Shown: positions 23,308 through 31,589 of the stretch, piece by piece
How positions within the stretch are numbered: position 1 is the first letter of the stretch
Layout of the letters: each line of letters starts with the position of its first letter
Source of the DNA: an uncultured Fibrobacter sp.
GTDB taxonomy: Bacteria > Fibrobacterota > Fibrobacteria > Fibrobacterales > Fibrobacteraceae
Reading direction: 5' to 3'
Length of the DNA: 64,000 bases
Assembly: GCA_934699585.1 (NCBI GenBank)
Contig: CAKUWY010000005.1
Span: 102,380 to 166,379, forward strand
The notes under the pieces: model-generated
The model's database searches: none
Told to the model about the DNA's origin: nothing
What the model saw: the letters and a program-made list of their open reading frames with translations, nothing else
Program-made: the position numbers and the translations under genes

Positions 23308-25486
23308 ATCCCTCCTTGCCCTTCTGATAGCGGCACCGGTCCTGACCCATGCCGCAGGATCTGCCATTATCACCCTGGAAATGCCCGTAGGCGCCCGCCA
23401 GCTGGGTATGGGTGAAGTCGGCGCCGCCGTGGCCGACGACGCCACCGCCATGTTCTACAACCCGGCAGGACTTGCCTTTGGCCCCCTGGCCGACGAATGG
23501 CGCATGTCCTACCCCGCCGACTCCAAGACCGCTCCCTACTTTACCAAGATGGCGGCCCGAAGCAAGAACGGCTTTTTCGCCAAGAGCGAACTCTGGGCCG
23601 GAACCGCCCAGGGTATTCTCCGTTACGACGGAGAGCAGTGGGTAGACTACCACTCCGTCACCCTGCAAGGCAACGCCAAAATCAAGGACGCCGTAAAAGT
23701 TTATGTGGGTACGGAACGCGGTATCGACGAATACTCCCGTCAGGTGAAAAAGTTCAACGACATCAAGTCCGCCGAAGAAGAATCCGACGTAGTAGAAGTC
23801 AAGATGCCCTGGAACCTGGTGGTAAACGACACCATCACGGCCATCATCTACGACAACCGCACCGAAAAGCTCTGGGTAGGCACTCCCAAGAGTCTCTTCC
23901 GCTTTGACGGCAAGGCCTGGAAAAACTACGACGAAGAACTGGGCAGCAGGCGCATCACCGCCCTGGTGAACCAAGGCGCAAGCCTCTGGATAGGCACCGA
24001 CAACGGCCTCTTCTTGTACCGCAACGGACAGTTCGAACAAAAGGGCAAGGTGCTCCCTAGCCAGAAAATCAACGCCCTGGTGTGGTCTGAAAACCGTAAG
24101 GAACTGTTTGTGGCCGTGGAAGGCGCAGGCGTTGCCCGCCTGGTTCCCAAGAAAAGCGTTAACGACAAGGACCGCTGGAGCCTCTTCACCGAAGAAGACG
24201 GCATCATGGACCTGAACCCGAAGGCCCTTGCCGTCGACAGTTCCGGCCACGTGTGGGCCAGCCACAAAGACGGCCTCTCCCATTTCAACCTGCGCAAGTG
24301 GGAACAGATCAAGTTCGAAGGCAACACCATCAACGACATCTCGGTGGACCGCAAGGGCGCCATCTGGATTGCAACGGACAAGGGCGTCTGGCGCCACCTG
24401 CCGGACTACGCCACCGCCAGCGGCCGCAAGGCAGAACTGGAACGGGGCACCGCCGAAGCCGAAGGTGACGTCAAGAGCGACGACGAATGGACCCACTACC
24501 ACAGCGGCAACGGACTTTCGGTAAACAAGGTGTGGGCGGTTCTCCCCCAGGGGAACGACGTATGGTTCAGCACCGCAAACGGCATGGAGCAGTACAAGGA
24601 CGCCGACTACCAGCTTACCGCCTTCTACGAAAAGCTGTTGCCCATCTTGAACATCCCCGACCTGTACCACCTCTACGGCGGCATGACGGTACCCATGGGA
24701 GACTGGGGTACCATCGGTTTCCACGTGAACTTTGTGAGCTTCGGTTCCACGGTGGTTTCCGGCGATATCGACGCCGATGACCTGGTGGCCTACAACAGTT
24801 CCGAAATCGTGGGCGGCGTGAGCTACGGCACCCGTTTCCCCGGGAACATCGGTCTTGGCCTCTCCATCAAGTTCTTCTATTCTGATCTGAGCTCCGGAGC
24901 CGCCGCCGGCGAAGAGGAGGCCACCACCTTCGGCTACGCCTTCGACGTGGGCATCCTCAAGAAGGGCGTTCTTTTAGACAAATTAAACCTGGCCCTGGTT
25001 CTCGCCAACATCGGCCCCAGCGTCTACTACGTGGACAAGACCATCGAAGACCCCATCCCCCTTACCTGGCGGCTCGGGCTTTCGTATGAACTCTTGGCTC
25101 TTGCCGACTACAAGTGGATCGTAGCCGCCGACTACAACCGCGAAGTGGTCTATGACGATAGCAAGGGCAACCCCGAACCCTTCTACATCGCCTGCTGGAA
25201 ATCCATCGCCAACCCGGAACGGGGCGGACACGGCGCTACCGCCGCCAAGAACTCCCTGATGCAGGGCGTGTTTAACGTAGGTACGGAATTCATCTACGCT
25301 AACACCATCGCACTCCGCCTGGGCTACCTCTACGATGACGTGGGCCAGCGTAGCGAAGTGGACTTCGGTTTCGGCTTCATGATTTCGGACATGCTGCAGT
25401 TCGACTTTGCCACCATCCGCGACGTAGGCGACAACGACGGCGTCCGCGACGGCCAGATGCGATTTGGCATGCTGTTCAAGTTCTAG
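23300..25486 (+). CDS. PorV/PorQ-family outer-membrane protein with inserted beta-propeller
   Basis: A 728-aa protein translated from TTG 23300, preceded by a strong GGAGG 4 nt upstream and giving a clean signal peptide (RKSLLALLIAAPVLTHAAG). Residues 28-60 match the PorV start (GARQLGMGEVGAAVADDATAMFYNPAGLAF). About residues 95-445 are repeats of the two-component-regulator propeller type (LWVGTPKSLFRFDGKAW, LWIGTDNGLFLYRNGQF, IWIATDKGVW), and 450-728 is the rest of the barrel, ending MRFGMLFKF. PorV shuttles cargo in type IX secretion; the propeller may bind cargo or a surface partner. The domain insertion is unusual (see findings). Confidence 0.8.
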   Translation: MRKSLLALLIAAPVLTHAAGSAIITLEMPVGARQLGMGEVGAAVADDATAMFYNPAGLAFGPLADEWRMSYPADSKTAPYFTKMAARSKNGFFAKSELWAGTAQGILRYDGEQWVDYHSVTLQGNAKIKDAVKVYVGTERGIDEYSRQVKKFNDIKSAEEESDVVEVKMPWNLVVNDTITAIIYDNRTEKLWVGTPKSLFRFDGKAWKNYDEELGSRRITALVNQGASLWIGTDNGLFLYRNGQFEQKGKVLPSQKINALVWSENRKELFVAVEGAGVARLVPKKSVNDKDRWSLFTEEDGIMDLNPKALAVDSSGHVWASHKDGLSHFNLRKWEQIKFEGNTINDISVDRKGAIWIATDKGVWRHLPDYATASGRKAELERGTAEAEGDVKSDDEWTHYHSGNGLSVNKVWAVLPQGNDVWFSTANGMEQYKDADYQLTAFYEKLLPILNIPDLYHLYGGMTVPMGDWGTIGFHVNFVSFGSTVVSGDIDADDLVAYNSSEIVGGVSYGTRFPGNIGLGLSIKFFYSDLSSGAAAGEEEATTFGYAFDVGILKKGVLLDKLNLALVLANIGPSVYYVDKTIEDPIPLTWRLGLSYELLALADYKWIVAADYNREVVYDDSKGNPEPFYIACWKSIANPERGGHGATAAKNSLMQGVFNVGTEFIYANTIALRLGYLYDDVGQRSEVDFGFGFMISDMLQFDFATIRDVGDNDGVRDGQMRFGMLFKF

Positions 25487-25489
25487 TGA

Positions 25490-26848
25490 TTAGTGCAAGC
25501 CGGACAAGTCCAGTCGCGGCATTTTCGGCAACGGCCTGGAGGCCTCGTTCAAGAACATAATCATGTAGATGGGGTAGTAGGTGATGTTCCCCTGGACAGA
25601 GACATTTGCGTTTGCAAATACGAAAGCCTGCGGAATGTCGTAATTCTCTACTTGCAGCACATTATTCAAGGCGGAATGCTTGGTGTAGTCCTTGCCGCTC
25701 TTGACTTCAATGGGAAGGCACTTACCCTCGTATTCGATGACAAAATCGAGCTCGCCGAGTTTCTTGCTGTTGAAATAGTAGCCGTCGTAACCATGGGCGC
25801 GCAGTTCCTGGGCGACTGCGTTTTCGAATATGGCGCCGCAGTTCATGTCATGCCCGCCTTGTAGCAACTGCATCTGCGAAGCCCGTCCGTAGCTTGTCGT
25901 CAAAAGTCCCACATCCGAAAGGAACAGTTTGAACAGGTTGTTCTGCTTGTTGATTCTCAGCGGCACTACGGGTTCTGTCGTATTGAATGCCGGTATCGCA
26001 ACTCCCGCATCGATAAGCCAGTTGAAGCTGTTCTCGTAACGGCCGAACTTCTGCTTGGCGCCAAGGTCCGCGAACATGTAACGCTTGTTCTTGGAGTTCA
26101 ATTCGGAAGGAATCAAGTCGTAAGTGTTTATCAGGTGAAGTTTGCGTTCCTTCTCGTATTTTGAAAAATCCCAGTTGTACTGTTTGAGAATGTCCTTATG
26201 GATTCTTGTAACGGCGTTCAGGTCGTTTGAATCGACGAACTCCTGCACAGCGGCTGGCATGCCTCCGACAATCAGGTAGGTATAGAAGGCATCTAGAATC
26301 TTGTTATGGACAAATTCTTCGACGGGGGTCTTGGCGGTAAAGTTTTCCCGCAGCCGCGCCAGTGCGTCGGCAGGAATCTTCTGTGCAATCAGGAATTCCT
26401 CGAAATCCATCGGGAACATTTCGATAACTGGCAAGTAGCCGACCGGAGCCGAACGAAGGTCCGTTAGTTCCACGCCCAGGAGCGAGCCGCTAAGGACATA
26501 TCGGAACGAGCCTTCCTCTACGAGAAACTTTATGGCCGTCAGGATTTCCTTGTATTCCTGCACCTCGTCCAGAAAGATGACAGTTTTCCCCTTGGTGAGT
26601 TCCTTCCGCGTGGCAAACTGGAGTCGCGTAAAGAATGCCGAAAAATCCTTGTTCTTGGCGGATTCGAGCAACCCCAGCAGTTCGGGACTCTTCAAGAAGT
26701 TGATTTCGACGAAATTTTGACTATTTGACTCAAGAATGTGCCTTATAAGGAATGTTTTACCCGTCTGACGGGCTCCCGTCAGCAAAACGGCTTTTTTTTC
26801 GCTTTTTAGCCAATTTTTAAGCAAAATTTCGTTTTTGCGGTATAGCAT
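25490..26848 (-). CDS. AAA ATPase with DUF4143 C-terminal domain
   Basis: A 452-aa protein with an N-terminal P-loop (GARQTGKT, residues 25-32), a Walker B strand (TVIFLDEVQE) and sensor-like LSGSLLG, then the C-terminal DUF4143 region with an endonuclease-like ELDFVIEYEGKCLPIEVKSGK (D...E.K pattern of restriction-like nucleases). This family is common as mobile, often multicopy, genes in Bacteroidota and Fibrobacterota and its biological role is unclear; a defence or selfish function is plausible. The start at 26848 lies in a leader with three phased repeats (see repeat entry). It ends 3 nt from the PorV-like gene, convergent. Confidence 0.85.
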   Translation of the reverse strand: MLYRKNEILLKNWLKSEKKAVLLTGARQTGKTFLIRHILESNSQNFVEINFLKSPELLGLLESAKNKDFSAFFTRLQFATRKELTKGKTVIFLDEVQEYKEILTAIKFLVEEGSFRYVLSGSLLGVELTDLRSAPVGYLPVIEMFPMDFEEFLIAQKIPADALARLRENFTAKTPVEEFVHNKILDAFYTYLIVGGMPAAVQEFVDSNDLNAVTRIHKDILKQYNWDFSKYEKERKLHLINTYDLIPSELNSKNKRYMFADLGAKQKFGRYENSFNWLIDAGVAIPAFNTTEPVVPLRINKQNNLFKLFLSDVGLLTTSYGRASQMQLLQGGHDMNCGAIFENAVAQELRAHGYDGYYFNSKKLGELDFVIEYEGKCLPIEVKSGKDYTKHSALNNVLQVENYDIPQAFVFANANVSVQGNITYYPIYMIMFLNEASRPLPKMPRLDLSGLH

Positions 26849-26850
26849 TT

Positions 26851-26946
26851 GTTACCTTTTTCTATTAAATATAATCAAAAATTTTACCTTTTCCAATAAA
26901 ATTCACTTAAAAATTTTACCTTTTCTAAAATCCTTTTTTCTCAAAA
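26851..26946 (-). repeat. Three direct repeats at 32-bp spacing in the DUF4143 gene leader
   Basis: The 9-mer TTACCTTTT starts at 26852, 26884 and 26916, exactly 32 bp apart. The first two units also share the following AT-rich sequence down to CAAAAAT/TAAAAAT. Read on the minus strand the repeated word is AAAAGGTAA, and the copy nearest the gene supplies the Shine-Dalgarno (AAAAGGTAACAA before ATG). The upstream copies could be alternative ribosome sites or operators. Confidence 0.7.
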
Positions 26947-26954
26947 AAACGATC

Positions 26955-27053
26955 ATGAACAATGTGGCACTTAGCCAGTTGGAACAGTTCAACGAAGAAC
27001 TGGAGCTGGCCATGATGGTAGAAAACAAGTACGAGCCGGAACTGGACGAATAG
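26955..27053 (+). CDS. Small acidic 32-aa peptide (doubtful)
   Basis: A short frame from ATG 26955 encodes an acidic peptide (VALSQLEQFNEELELAMM ... EPELDE). Codon use looks coding, unlike the AT-rich upstream DNA, but there is no ribosome site. It may be the end of a decayed gene whose front was lost when the DUF4143 gene inserted, or a chance frame. It reaches to 9 bp from the rsmG stop, convergent. Confidence 0.3.
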   Translation: MNNVALSQLEQFNEELELAMMVENKYEPELDE

Positions 27054-27062
27054 CTAGCCGAA

Positions 27063-27863
27063 CTACTCCACCCGTTCCAGAATAATCAGTGCCCGCTCCT
27101 GGGTGCTGTTGGGAATGGTGTAGAAGTGCTTGCCCACGAACTTGTAGCCGAAATCTTCGGGGTGGAATGTCTTGAGTTCGTCGGCCACAGCAGGGCCCTT
27201 CATAAAGAACACCCGGCCACCCACCTTCAAGGAATTGGCAATGCGGGGCAGGGTCTTTTCCATCAGTTCAAAAGCACGGCTGATGACGCCATCTACGGGG
27301 ATTGTCATGCTGCGGCTGGTGACCTTGTGGCCAAAAACATCGATTCCCCTGAGGCCCATCTTCTCGATGACCATATTCAAGAAATTGATACGGTTGGGCC
27401 GGGGTTCACAAAGCGTAAGACGAATCCCCGGATTTACAATCTTTAGGGGAATTCCCGGGAAACCGGCGCCGCTCCCCACGTCAATCATGCGGGCGGGCCA
27501 CTTGGGCACGTAGACGTTTATAAGCGTGCAGTCGGCGTAGTGCCGCTCCACCATAGTCTCGAAAGCGTTTAGGCGAGTCAAGTCCTGGTCGTCGTTGTTG
27601 GCCCGCAACAACTGGTGGAACTCCCAAATCTGCTTCAAGGTCTCGGGCTGGAGCTCTACACCGTAATAGTGCAAGAGTTTGTCCAGCCCCTCAATCGAGG
27701 GCTTCACCCGCTTGCCGCCAAACAGCGGAAAGTCGGTACGGGGCGCCTTCAGGTGGGGCACAAAGTCACGACCTGCGGCAGAGGCATTACGGGAAGGTTG
27801 CCGCGCCACGCCGGAATCGGACCGTGCAGAAAAAGGCTTCTTGGACCAGTTTGAACTTGCCAT
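27063..27863 (-). CDS. rsmG: 16S rRNA (guanine527-N7)-methyltransferase
   Basis: A 266-aa SAM-dependent methyltransferase that modifies G527 of 16S rRNA. The family core is clear: WEFHQLLRANNDDQDLTRLNAFETMVERHYADC near residue 85, the SAM motif MIDVGSGAGFPGIPLKI, CEPRPNRINFLNMV and a Thr-rich VGGRVFFMKGP. A 45-residue Ser/Arg/Lys-rich N-terminal extension (SSNWSKKPFSARSDS) is longer than usual and may bind rRNA. I prefer ATG 27863 over a start 29 codons upstream because the extra residues are not conserved. There is no Shine-Dalgarno; AT-rich TTATTT lies 7 nt before the ATG. Confidence 0.92.
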   Translation of the reverse strand: MASSNWSKKPFSARSDSGVARQPSRNASAAGRDFVPHLKAPRTDFPLFGGKRVKPSIEGLDKLLHYYGVELQPETLKQIWEFHQLLRANNDDQDLTRLNAFETMVERHYADCTLINVYVPKWPARMIDVGSGAGFPGIPLKIVNPGIRLTLCEPRPNRINFLNMVIEKMGLRGIDVFGHKVTSRSMTIPVDGVISRAFELMEKTLPRIANSLKVGGRVFFMKGPAVADELKTFHPEDFGYKFVGKHFYTIPNSTQERALIILERVE

Positions 27864-27932
27864 AATGAAAAAATAAAAAAACTTAGGCACTTTTCGGGAC
27901 AAAAATAAGTCTATACATAGAGGAGGCTTATT

Positions 27933-29480
27933 TTGTCCAAAGATAGACACGAAAAAGAAGCTGGAGTCCTGCGCTCATCCGTCTTTGCGGCGGTCCTTTT
28001 TGCCCTGGCTGGGGTCGTTCTTGCCGCCCCGCTAGGCGAATCGAAGGTTTTCGACTGGTGGGACAACGGAATCATTACCGCCGAAGAGGCTACCGAAATC
28101 CTGGACCTGCTAGAAGAAGGCAACCAGGAGGAGGCCTGCCTCCTTGCACAGACCTACGCCCAAGAGCCCTGCGACGAAACGGCTAGTGGCAAGACCCGCG
28201 CAGGCTCCACCCTAGGGAAAATTTCCAGCGGCAAGAAGTCCGCGAAAGCCCCGACCCGCCCAGACCTTACACCTCACGGCTACATAGACTGGAAAGGCCG
28301 AATCGATTCCACGGGGCACCTAGAAAGTCACCGCACAGAACTGCAGGTCCAGTTCTACCGCTACACCCTGAGGCTCGGCTCCCAGGAGCTTCTCGCCTAC
28401 AAGAACCAGGGGAGCGAGGCCTACTTCGGGGACATTTCCACACGGGAACTCCACAGCCAGATCCCGTTGGACACCCTCTGGGGAACCGCCCTCCTCTACC
28501 CCTTCGGAAACTTTCATGTGGCAGGCCTTCTGGACACCGCCAAAACGACACAGTTCCGGCTGGGATACGGCAGGCGGGGCATCGCCAGCGTCGAAGCTTT
28601 TTACTGGCACGGTTTTGGCAACATTCAGCAAACCTCCGACAGCCTACAAGCCCGCATCCACTCCCTCGGAATGCAGACGAAATTCCCCTTCGGGCAGGTG
28701 GCCGCCTGGTGGCAGCACGGTCAGGAATTCCCGCTTATCAAGGTGCAGCTGTACGGCAGCGAGAAGAAGGAGCGCGACGACGCAAACGGCGCCGACAACG
28801 CAAACGCCGGAAAAACCGTCAGCAAGGCGGGTCAGAACGGCGCCGGCAACTCAGGTCCGAGCGGTGCCGTCACTTACAGCTGGCGGACCACCGCCTATAT
28901 CCATCGGGAGGAGTTCCCCAGATACGCCCGTTTGAGCAAGACCATCCAGAAAAGCAGATTCTGGGGGTCCCAAAGCCTGTCCGTCAAAGCTTCCAACCTC
29001 CTGGACACAAGAGTCTCCGCAAACGGGACCCTTATAGAGCCTCTGGACGCCGATACCATGGCGGTTCGGCTCAAGCTGGGGGCGGAATCGGGTCCTGAAT
29101 TTTTGAGATTATCCGCCAGCGTCACCTGCCGAGACGCAGGCTCCAACTGCAGGCAGACGGACTGGAAAGGCGGCCTGAACCTTACCCCCTGGGAACTTTG
29201 GGCTCTGGGGGCTTCTGCACGAGTCCGGCACGACCGACCCGAAGGTTTTTCCCCTCCCCACCTGGAATTTTCCTCAAAATTCATGGATTATGAACAAAGT
29301 TACACGAAATTCACCTTTATTTTCCCAAAGGGCCGCCCCCGGAACGACATGCGCCTGCGTTCGGAATTCCTGATTTCCGGAGATTACTTGGACATTTCCC
29401 TTGTCTGCACCTTCAAGGACGTTCATCGCCTGCACCTGACCCCGTTACGGGGTTATGCCGAGGCAAAAGTGCGGTTTTGA
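27933..29480 (+). CDS. Exported protein of unknown function, barrel-like
   Basis: A 515-aa protein starting at TTG 27933 after a strong AGAGGAGG. Residues 12-34 are a signal peptide (VFAAVLFALAGVVLAAPLG). Next comes a short helical module (FDWWDNGIITAEEATEILDLLEEGNQEEACLLAQTY), a Lys/Ser linker, then a long region of alternating strands (HLESHRTELQVQFYRYTLRLGSQELLAY, PFGNFHVAGLL, STLIE-like strands) ending CTFKDVHRLHLTPLRGYAEAKVRF, consistent with an outer-membrane barrel. An Asn/Gly/Ala-rich insertion lies near residue 285. The family is not recognised. A terminator follows at 29623-29662. Confidence 0.65.
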   Translation: MSKDRHEKEAGVLRSSVFAAVLFALAGVVLAAPLGESKVFDWWDNGIITAEEATEILDLLEEGNQEEACLLAQTYAQEPCDETASGKTRAGSTLGKISSGKKSAKAPTRPDLTPHGYIDWKGRIDSTGHLESHRTELQVQFYRYTLRLGSQELLAYKNQGSEAYFGDISTRELHSQIPLDTLWGTALLYPFGNFHVAGLLDTAKTTQFRLGYGRRGIASVEAFYWHGFGNIQQTSDSLQARIHSLGMQTKFPFGQVAAWWQHGQEFPLIKVQLYGSEKKERDDANGADNANAGKTVSKAGQNGAGNSGPSGAVTYSWRTTAYIHREEFPRYARLSKTIQKSRFWGSQSLSVKASNLLDTRVSANGTLIEPLDADTMAVRLKLGAESGPEFLRLSASVTCRDAGSNCRQTDWKGGLNLTPWELWALGASARVRHDRPEGFSPPHLEFSSKFMDYEQSYTKFTFIFPKGRPRNDMRLRSEFLISGDYLDISLVCTFKDVHRLHLTPLRGYAEAKVRF

Positions 29481-29622
29481 GACTAAAGGCCCTGTTTTGT
29501 TCTCAAAAAACATCTCAAAGGAAATGTTTACTCATGGTTACGCGGGTAAACAGAAAAGTAAACACCCTTTGGGCTTTACGCCCTGCCAGATTCTATCTTA
29601 ATGCATACCCAAACACTCCCTT

Positions 29623-29662
29623 GACGTCCCTAGGCTGCTCCTTTGCCCAGGGACGTCTTTTT
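29623..29662 (+). terminator. Rho-independent terminator
   Basis: GACGTCCCT (29623-29631) pairs with AGGGACGTC (29649-29657) and is followed by TTTTT (29658-29662). It serves the exported-protein gene ending at 29480. Confidence 0.75.
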
Positions 29663-29673
29663 GTTGTCATCCC

Positions 29674-29728
29674 CGCCTCTTTTATCGTCATCCTCGCCTC
29701 TTTTATCGTCATCCTCGCGAAGGCGAGG
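29674..29728 (+). repeat. Tandem 21-bp repeat with GC hairpin
   Basis: A 21-bp unit beginning CGCCTCTTTTATCGTCATCC occurs twice in tandem (29674-29694, 29695-29715), then the hairpin CCTCGC-GAAG-GCGAGG (29713-29728). The core words (GTCATCC next to a GC hairpin) match the palindromic element at 38550 and 41007, so this is a diverged copy of the same dispersed repeat. Confidence 0.6.
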
Positions 29729-29763
29729 ATCTGCATGTTCTTTATAATTCTACTTTTATTACT

Positions 29764-30153
29764 ATGTTTATCGCAGCCGCCATCGGAGCTGTCGCCTTCT
29801 TGCCCTCCATCGTCTTGAACATCGCCCTTGCCTGCGGTGCTCCCTGGGGAGCCTACGCCATGAACGCCCAGCACAGGGTTATCCCGCCGGAACTCCGCAG
29901 GGCCTTTATCGTGCCGACCTGCCTGCAGTTCGTGGCCCTGTTCGTGCTGCTCAGCGCTGGGGGAATCCTGCCCGAAATTATCCCCTTCCTCATCACCCGG
30001 ATTCTCTCCTTCTTCTTTGCGCTGTACCTGACTTTTTACGCCGCCACGGTCCTTTTTAGCACCAGCTACAAGGAACGCACCGTCATGGGGAGCCTCGCCG
30101 TGGTGAGCGCCGTCTGTTTCTGGATCGTGGCCGTGGGCACCCTGAATTTCTAG
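29764..30153 (+). CDS. Four-helix membrane protein of unknown function
   Basis: A 129-aa hydrophobic protein with four predicted helices: FIAAAIGAVAFLPSIVLNIALA, FIVPTCLQFVALFVLLSAGG, FLITRILSFFFALYLTFYAATVLF and VMGSLAVVSAVCFWIVAVG. Charged loops are short. I do not recognise a family. A TATAAT box is at 29743-29748, 15 nt before ATG, with no Shine-Dalgarno. It precedes lpxA by 25 nt in the same direction and may share function in the envelope, which is inference. Confidence 0.6.
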   Translation: MFIAAAIGAVAFLPSIVLNIALACGAPWGAYAMNAQHRVIPPELRRAFIVPTCLQFVALFVLLSAGGILPEIIPFLITRILSFFFALYLTFYAATVLFSTSYKERTVMGSLAVVSAVCFWIVAVGTLNF

Positions 30154-30178
30154 CCTTTCATTAGCTATATTCCCTGCC

Positions 30179-30946
30179 ATGGTTCACCCCTCCGCATTTG
30201 TGCACCCTTCTGCAAAAGTCCATGAGACCGCGACAATCGGCCCTTGGTGCATCGTAGATGCCGGAGCGGAGCTGGCCGAGGGCGTGGTGCTTGAAAGCCG
30301 AGTCCATGTGTACGGCGGCGTTTCCATAGGCAAGAACACCCGCGTCTTTGACGGGGCAATCCTGGGGGCTCCTCCCCAAGACCTGAAATATGCCGGAGAA
30401 CCCACCCGGCTAGAAATCGGCGAGAACTGTACAATCCGGGAATACTGCACCCTGAACCGGGGCACGGCACAGGGCGGCGGAGTCACCCGCCTTGCAGACA
30501 AAGTATTGCTCATGACATACTCCCATGTGGGTCACGACTGCTTTATCAACGAAGGGGCGGTAATTTCTAACGGGTGCCAGCTGGGAGGCCACGCCAGAAT
30601 CGGGCGCTATGCCACCCTGGGCGGAAACGTCGGGATGCCCCAGCGGAACCAGGTAGGAGCCTATGCCTTCGTAGGGGCAACCCTGAAAGTGGAAAAGGAC
30701 GTGCCCCCCGCAAGCAAGGCCTTCGGGACACCGCTCAAGTGGGGTGGCCTGAACCTGCACGCCCTGAAACTCCACGGCGAAGATTTTTCCGAAGAACGCA
30801 TCGCAGGTCTAGACAAGGCCTTCCGCGCCCTGTATCGCAGCGGAAGGCCCATCCAAGAAGTCATTGACGAACTCAAGGCCAGCGGCGATCCTCTATTCAT
30901 GGAATTTTTTGACGAACACTGGGGCGGTTCCCTCATTCGCCCGTAG
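30179..30946 (+). CDS. lpxA: UDP-N-acetylglucosamine O-acyltransferase (lipid A biosynthesis)
   Basis: A 255-aa left-handed parallel beta-helix enzyme. It transfers an R-3-hydroxyacyl chain from acyl carrier protein to UDP-GlcNAc, the first step of lipid A synthesis. The hexapeptide repeats start at once (VHPSAFVHPSAKVHETATIG). The catalytic His is in YSHVGHDC; GNVGMPQRNQVGAYAFVGA and the C-terminal helices are typical of LpxA. Its presence shows a Gram-negative outer membrane. TATATT lies exactly 7 nt before the ATG without a Shine-Dalgarno, so the transcript may be leaderless. lpxA is usually next to lpxD/fabZ; here it is alone. Confidence 0.95.
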   Translation: MVHPSAFVHPSAKVHETATIGPWCIVDAGAELAEGVVLESRVHVYGGVSIGKNTRVFDGAILGAPPQDLKYAGEPTRLEIGENCTIREYCTLNRGTAQGGGVTRLADKVLLMTYSHVGHDCFINEGAVISNGCQLGGHARIGRYATLGGNVGMPQRNQVGAYAFVGATLKVEKDVPPASKAFGTPLKWGGLNLHALKLHGEDFSEERIAGLDKAFRALYRSGRPIQEVIDELKASGDPLFMEFFDEHWGGSLIRP

Positions 30947-30953
30947 GATTACC

Positions 30954-31586
30954 GTGGAACAAAATCCCAAGCACAACTACCAGCGGGACCTGGACTACAT
31001 CATTCGACGGCTGGAACGCACCGGCGAAGTGCCGACGCTGTTGTTGCACGCCTGCTGCGCCCCCTGCAGCAGCTACACCATCGAATACCTGTCGCAATAC
31101 TTCAAGATTACGCTCTTCTACTACAATCCAAACATCGCCCCCGACGAAGAATACCGCCACCGAGTCGAAGAAATCAAGCGGTTCGTGAAAGAATTCAAGA
31201 CCAAACATCCGGTCACACTCATCGAGGGCGAATACGACCCGAAAAAGTTTTACGATGCCGTCCGTGGGCTGGAAAAAGAACCCGAAGGCGGCAAGCGCTG
31301 CCGCAAGTGTTTCGAGCTTCGCCTAGCCGAAGCGGCCCGCCTCGCACAAGAACTGAACGCCGACTACTTCACCACCACCCTCACCATCAGCCCCATGAAG
31401 GACGCCCAGGTGCTAAACGAAGTGGTGCAGGAGCAATGCGACATCTACGGCATCAGGCGGCTCCCCAGCGACTTCAAAAAGAAGGGCGGTTACAAGCGCT
31501 CTATCCAGCTTTCCGCTGAATACAATCTGTACCGCCAGAATTACTGTGGATGTGTCTATTCCCGTCGCGAAAGCGGCGAGGGATAG
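30954..31586 (+). CDS. queH: Epoxyqueuosine reductase QueH
   Basis: A 210-aa protein of the QueH (DUF208) family, which makes the final reduction of epoxyqueuosine to queuosine in tRNA wobble positions. Cysteines expected to bind Fe-S are present: HACCAPCSS (Cys34, 35, 38), RCRKCFELR and the C-terminal YCGCVYS. TTTLTISPMKDAQ is also conserved. I chose GTG 30954, which has TAGGA upstream and matches the family N-terminus, over an in-frame upstream ATG inside lpxA. It lies 7 nt after lpxA, so it may be co-transcribed. Confidence 0.92.
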   Translation: MEQNPKHNYQRDLDYIIRRLERTGEVPTLLLHACCAPCSSYTIEYLSQYFKITLFYYNPNIAPDEEYRHRVEEIKRFVKEFKTKHPVTLIEGEYDPKKFYDAVRGLEKEPEGGKRCRKCFELRLAEAARLAQELNADYFTTTLTISPMKDAQVLNEVVQEQCDIYGIRRLPSDFKKKGGYKRSIQLSAEYNLYRQNYCGCVYSRRESGEG

Positions 31587-31589
31587 GCG

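Noticed and set aside
26851..26946. Degenerate CRISPR array
   Set aside because: The shared word is only 9 bp, the intervening DNA is also partly repeated, and the repeats overlap a gene's ribosome site.
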